Assembly (NCBI GenBank): GCA_037178675.1
Contig: JAYMGJ010000572.1
Coordinates: 1 to 64,000, forward strand
Direction: 5' to 3'
Source: Scleroderma bovista
Lineage: Eukaryota; Basidiomycota; Agaricomycetes; Boletales; Sclerodermataceae
DNA length: 64,000 bases
Position 1 is the stretch's first letter. Each line of letters begins with the position of its first letter. Under the pieces are notes generated by a model, which saw nothing but the letters and a program-made list of their open reading frames with translations, did no database searches and was not told where the DNA came from. Shown in pieces: positions 59,861 through 64,000 of this stretch. The translations under genes and the position numbers were made by a program.

Positions 59861-60581
59861 TTATGCTCGGGCACGCTTCGTGGGGGAGGAGTCTGGATGA
59901 ATGAATGCTGATACCTTTCTTTTCAGAGGTGTATGAGGAGTGGAATATGCACGGGGAGGTGTTAAAACGCGAATAAGAACCATATCTGCTGTGTAAACAT
60001 CCTTTCCCGGGACTCCGTGCCTCGAGATAGACCAATGAGAAAGGTTAAAATGAACCTCAGCCACAGCACCTTCCAAATGACGGCGGTAATAGCGCGGGTC
60101 AATCAGTTTCCCTTCCATGTCATATGCAGGGATAGGGATGACCTGATGTGTCTGCCTGATGCTGTCCAGTTTTCAATGGAGAAAATAGCATCAAATTCGC
60201 CCAGTTGGCGGTGAAGGGCGGAATGTCAGGCATTTGACACACACAAGAGGGTTTGATGTTCGCATAGTCTGGCCAGATTTCGGAAGGTCCATGGTAGTTC
60301 GCGTCTGCTGTGAGCCAGTAGTCATTGCTGTAGATGTGGACAACCGCCGAGATGGGAGCCAGGTCAAAAGAGCCGTCATCATCAGGAGGGGAAGGTAAAC
60401 GTTTTCCAATGTCAGATGGTTCAGCTGGTTTGATGGCAAGTCTATCTGCCCGGCCATCGCATACCCAGTGGACACTGTCCCGAAGTGACATATGGCTGAG
60501 ATACAATCCTGTCTCAACAAGATGCTCGCGAGTTGAAAAAAGACGCGTGGCAGGGGTGAGTTTCGAAAGCTGCGCTGGCAT
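59861..60581 (-). pseudogene. Hypothetical basidiomycete protein, frameshifted
   Basis: Two overlapping minus-strand frames are parts of one protein. From the ATG at 60581 the first gives MPAQLSKLTP..., then VHIYSNDYWLTADANYHGPS and MPDIPPFTANWANLMLF. The second continues with IPIPAYDMEGKLIDPRYYRR, a VHFNLSHWSI segment and VYTADMVLIRVLTPPR, to a basic end. No GT-AG intron fits at the junction, because no donor is available between about 60130 and 60210. The join is best explained by one extra base near 60132-60140. The family is one I have seen as unnamed proteins in Agaricomycetes; function unknown. Its 5' end abuts the Helitron remnant on the opposite strand. Confidence 0.6.
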
Positions 60582-60628
60582 AGTTGACAAGCAGAGAGGA
60601 AGATGGAAAGTGGCACTGAACTGGGTGG

Positions 60629-61530
60629 GTGGGTGAGGATGCAAGACTAGGGCGGGGAATGCAACGGACTTTTAAGTCATTTGCTGATGGTCCATGCACT
60701 GGCATAAACTTTGTCAGTTCAGGGATGTTTTTGGAAGAAGCGTGGTACCCACAGTTGCCAAGTATGTCTTTAAATGTCTGCACACGATTTGGCTTGATAA
60801 CAATGAGTGCAAGACCACAGGCTGATGAGTTTACTGCTCTCAGTATGAAGGAAATCATTGCCAGACTAAAGGGCATCCTCACCCTCTCCAGAGAAGAATG
60901 GCAAAAGAAGGATTTGCTTCTAGAAAGGGTGGTGAATGACGCCCCACAAGAGCAAGTTGAATTCCTTCGCCAAGCGGCCCAGCAAAAAAGACATGGCGCC
61001 CAATCGTCTACCCTCTATCGGAAGCAGAAACGTGAGGAGGTTGTTCAGCCCAGGAGGACAGTGCAGTGCTTGGATGAAGGAGAGGAGGGTTCGGGTGACG
61101 ATGAAGATGATGAAGATGAGCCATTGAAGGACTTAGCACTTCCGACGGAACAGGAGCGCAAGGCATGTTACCGCTGATTCTATGAGGCAACTTCAAGTGC
61201 AGCTATTGCCATGGGAATATGTGCTGTCTGTGCCCGAGAATGTGGAGCAATAAAGGAGAAGCTGAATAAAATGGCACTCAGTGATGTACCCAATTCACAT
61301 CAACTTGTTCCTAAAACTCCCCATCCAGCTCACGACATCTACAACAGTAGACTGCTTCAGCCGGAAGTGGTAGCAGTTGATGGACAACATACCATCATTT
61401 CCATCTGCCAGGCCTGCTTGGATGAATTGCACAAGCCTGGTGATAAACCACCGCAGTACTTGCTGGCAAATAATCTGTGGATCGGACACATTCCATGGCA
61501 GCTCCAATTGCTCACCTTCCCCGAGCAGCT
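60629..61530 (+). pseudogene. Helitron-associated coding remnant (DUF6570 region)
   Basis: One frame runs from about 60629 to 61530, interrupted by TGA at 61175-61177, and resumes in the same frame. TGG to TGA is the simplest explanation. After the stop lies the Cys-rich motif C-A-V-C-A-R-E-C-G, then an ANNLWIGHIPWQLQLLTFPEQLL segment. Both are characteristic of the DUF6570 region that precedes the Helitron_like_N/Rep module in fungal Helitron proteins. After FPEQLL homology stops abruptly and the sequence turns into CTGTAC-rich repeats, so the Rep and helicase parts are missing. The part before the stop is acidic and charged. This is a dead, 3'-truncated fragment. Confidence 0.75.
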
Positions 61531-61559
61531 GTTACATCAGCAAAACCATAAGTTGCTGT

Positions 61560-61830
61560 GCCGAGCTGTGCCGAGCTGTACAGCCACCTACAGTCCCCAC
61601 AGTGATACAGATGGGTCCCCATTTGTACAGCGCTGTGACAGCGCTGTACAGATCGCGACACGATCTCGGGTCCTGTACACACCATACCTAATATAGATAG
61701 ACTCGTATACTGTGCCCATTGTACCACGCTGTCGCACCATGTTGTCGATCTGTATCACACTGTCGCACTGTGACCTATCTGTATCTCACTGCCATTATAC
61801 TGTAGCCAACTGTATTGCATTGCATATCCT
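61560..61830. repeat. CTGTAC/CTGTATC-rich degenerate repeat
   Basis: Many short variants of GCTGTACAG, GAGCTGTGCC, CTGTATC and CTGTCGCAC follow each other. They include a nearly perfect doubling of GTGCCGAGCT at 61559-61578 and inverted GCGCTGTGACAGCGC. The repeat begins exactly where the Helitron remnant loses homology. Confidence 0.6.
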
Positions 61831-61859
61831 ATATTATGATAATTAATACTAGAGGCGTG

Positions 61860-63560
61860 ATAGTCGTGGTCAGGGTTCGTGAACGGCTGGTGCTGGTGCT
61901 CGGGCTGTGGTGGTGGTCGCGCCGCAGTGTGCATGCTGGTGCTGGGGTCGTCACTGTCGTTGTCGTTGACACCGGTGGTGGTTGTCGCGTCGCAGTGTGT
62001 GCGCGTGCTGGCGCTGGGGTCATCGACGCCGGTGGTTGTGGTCGCATCACAGCGTGCGTGCGCGTCACGCCGATGCTGGTGATGCTGGTGGTTCCGTCAC
62101 AGCGTGCATGCATGCTGACGCTGGGGTCATCATCGTCACGCTGGTGGTGGCGGTGGTCGCATCGCAGCGTGCGTGCGTGCTGGTGCTGGGGCCATCGCCA
62201 TCTATGCCAGTGATACGGTGGTGGTCGCCGTCCGTCCTTGTGCCAGCCGCCCAGATCGTCGTTGTCGTTGTCGTCTGTCCCTGTGGGCGCTCTGATCGTC
62301 GTCGTCGTCGCCGTCTGACCCTGGAGCTGTCCAGGTTGTTGTTGTCATCATCATCATCGTCCGTCCCGCCGGCTGCCCTGATCGCGGCCGTCGTCGTCAT
62401 CGTCATCTGTCCCTGCGGCAGCACTGGCTGCCCAGGGTTGTTGTTGTTGTTGTCGCCGGTCGCGGTGGTGGTCGCGTTGCAGCGTGCGTGCGTGTTGGTC
62501 GTCGCCAGTTATGGTGGTGATTGCATCGCAGCGTGCTGGCGCTGGGTCGTCGTTGTCATGCCAGTGGCAGTGGTGGTTGTGTCGTATTGGGGCTGGAGTC
62601 GTCGTCGTCGACGCTGGTGATGGGGTGGTGGCCGTCGACAAGCCGTGCGGTAGTGGCCGCCTTCGTCGCTGTTTGGTGCGGTGGAGAGGGTGGTGGTTGG
62701 CGTTGTGGTGTCGTGGTCTGTCACCGTTGGGTGCGGTGGAGATGGTCGTGGTGGTGGTCGCTGCATCGCTGCGTGCGTGCGTGCTGGCGGTAGCCTGTAG
62801 GGCTGTCGTTGTCGTCGCCACGCTGGTCGTGGTGGTGGTCGCATCGCTGCGTGCGTGCGTGCTTGCGTGCTTGCGGTAGGTAGCCTGTAGGGCCGTCGTT
62901 GTCGTTGTCACGCTGGTCGTGGTGGTGGTCGCATCGCTGCGTGCGTGTGTGCTGGCGGTAGGGCCGTCGTCATCGTCGTCGTCGTCACGCTGCAGAGTGT
63001 GTGCGTGCTGGCGCTGAGGTTGTCGCCGTCTACGCTGGTGGTCGCACCGCAGTGAGCGAGCGTGCTGGCGTTGGGGTCGTCACCATTGTTGTCGCCGTCT
63101 ACGTTGGTGATGGCTGTCATCGTGGTCGTGCCGCAGGGTGCATGCGTGCGTGCTGGGGTCGTTGCTGTCATCGTCGTCGATGCTGGTAATGGGGTGGTGG
63201 CTGTCGACGAGTGGTGGTGGTGGTGGTCGACGCACGGTGGTGGTAATTGTTGTTGCTGGGCGTGGTGGCTGTTGTCATTGCCATTGGGTGTGGGAGTTGT
63301 CGTCACCATTGTCGGTGGGAAGCTGCGGTTGCTGTTGTTGGGTGCGGTGGCTATCGTCGCCATCGTTTGGTGTGGTGGTCGACGTTGTGGTGGTGGAGGT
63401 GGTGTTGTTGGTGTTGTCGCATTGTGGTGGGTGTGGTTGTGGTCAGCATTGTGTTGTCGTCGCGTTGTGGTGGTGGTTGGAGTTCGTTGTCGTCACTTGT
63501 TGTTAGTTGGCGTGGTCTTGGTGTTGATCGGCTGGGCTGCGTGGTGTATGCGGGGCGAGT
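61860..63560. repeat. GT/GTC-rich minisatellite array, about 1.7 kb
   Basis: Irregular units of roughly 60-100 bases built from the parts GTGGTGGTCGC(A/G)TCGC, AGCGTGCGTGCGTGCTGG, GCTGGGGTCATC and GTCGTCGTCGTC. The GCGTGCGTGCGTG core appears near 62169, 62483, 62767, 62848 and 62937. Strand composition is very skewed: G and T on plus, A and C on minus. Long open frames on both strands are by-products of this bias (Val/Trp/Arg on plus, Thr/His/Pro on minus) and are not proposed as genes. Confidence 0.85.
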
Positions 63561-64000
63561 GTCGTGCAATGGGCTGGTAATAATAGTTAATACATAAACA
63601 AACAAAAAAAAAACATATGAGCAGTGGGGGAGATTGTGCCGTACGGGCGTAGGTGCATGCAGGTGTGGGTGTGCACACAGGGACCTGTAATAATAGTTAG
63701 TATACAGAACAGAAAAAAAGAAACATACCTGCAAGTGCGATTGCACTGCGATGGTGTGGGAGTGGCAGCGTCGTGCGCGAACGTTTGACACGCGTGTGAT
63801 TACAGTGGTGGTGGAGTGGGGGTGGGGGTGGGGTAAGCGATGGGACTTAGAGAAATTTTGTAAAGTTACCTTATGTAACACGTACTGTGATCGTGCTGGA
63901 GCCCATGCACCTGGGTAGGCCGTGTTATACGGTCAGCGGACGATGACAATCGGCCGTGCTACACGGGCTGGCGGAAGTGAGGCTTATGACTAGAGCTTTG
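63561..64000. other. Right end of the window, partly duplicated noncoding sequence
   Basis: TAATAATAGTTAATACATAA followed by an A-rich run and ACATA (63571-63617) recurs in diverged form at about 63690-63727. A G-rich tract (GTGGGGGTGGGGGTGG) lies near 63813-63833. No gene is seen up to the end. Confidence 0.5.

Noticed and set aside
61815..63880. Many long open frames on both strands
   Set aside because: All are reading-frame by-products of the GT-rich minisatellite.

Overview
The window looks like nuclear DNA of a basidiomycete fungus of the Agaricomycetes. The evidence is dense short introns (about 47-60 bases, GT...AG) in most genes, together with HET-domain proteins, a HAM1-like protein, a DUF6534-type membrane protein, F-box/leucine-rich proteins and Helitron remnants. 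A Boletales origin is possible but is only a guess. There are no bacterial features, CRISPR arrays, rRNA genes or convincing tRNA genes.

Layout from left to right. 1-573 is the 3' end of a PSP1-domain gene. 2292-5384 is a large single-exon TPR-HET fusion with 270-base internal repeats. 6436-10096 (minus) is a 1,166-residue disordered Ser/Pro-rich protein. 11316-14887 (minus) is an intact XPF/Rad16 DNA-repair endonuclease gene. 15381-23869 is an array of three tandem, apparently intact MFS (allantoate permease-like) transporter genes. Between copies 1 and 2 lie a broken duplicate of the XPF 5' end and a decayed Helitron helicase. 26307-27832 is an NAD(P)-dependent ketoreductase of the dihydroflavonol-reductase type.

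28511-31387 (minus) is a HAM1-like gene. 33624-35079 and 36936-39804 (minus) encode long, mostly disordered proteins of unknown function. 41130-42420 (minus) is an eroded or very divergent DUF6534 seven-helix gene. 42421-45864 is gene-poor and repeat-rich. 45865-46731 is a small Ser/Pro-rich protein. 47026-48297 (minus) is a mitochondrial DUF3429/TMEM69-like protein, 49486-50751 (minus) a phosducin-like protein and 51551-52998 (minus) an F-box protein. 55093-58738 (minus) is a second HET-domain gene with a long C-terminal extension spread over eight further exons.

The right end, 58.7-64 kb, is mobile and repetitive. It holds a frameshifted hypothetical gene, a Helitron/DUF6570 coding remnant with an internal stop, and a 1.7-kb GT-rich minisatellite. 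Housekeeping genes (PSP1, XPF, HAM1, DUF3429, phosducin-like) therefore alternate with lineage-specific material: HET genes, the transporter array and transposon debris. The most interesting items are the TPR-HET gene with homogenised repeats, which looks like a self/non-self recognition gene, and the transporter array whose first copy is flanked on both sides by XPF 5' fragments. All gene models were spliced by hand from reading frame and consensus splice sites, so individual exon boundaries are predictions.
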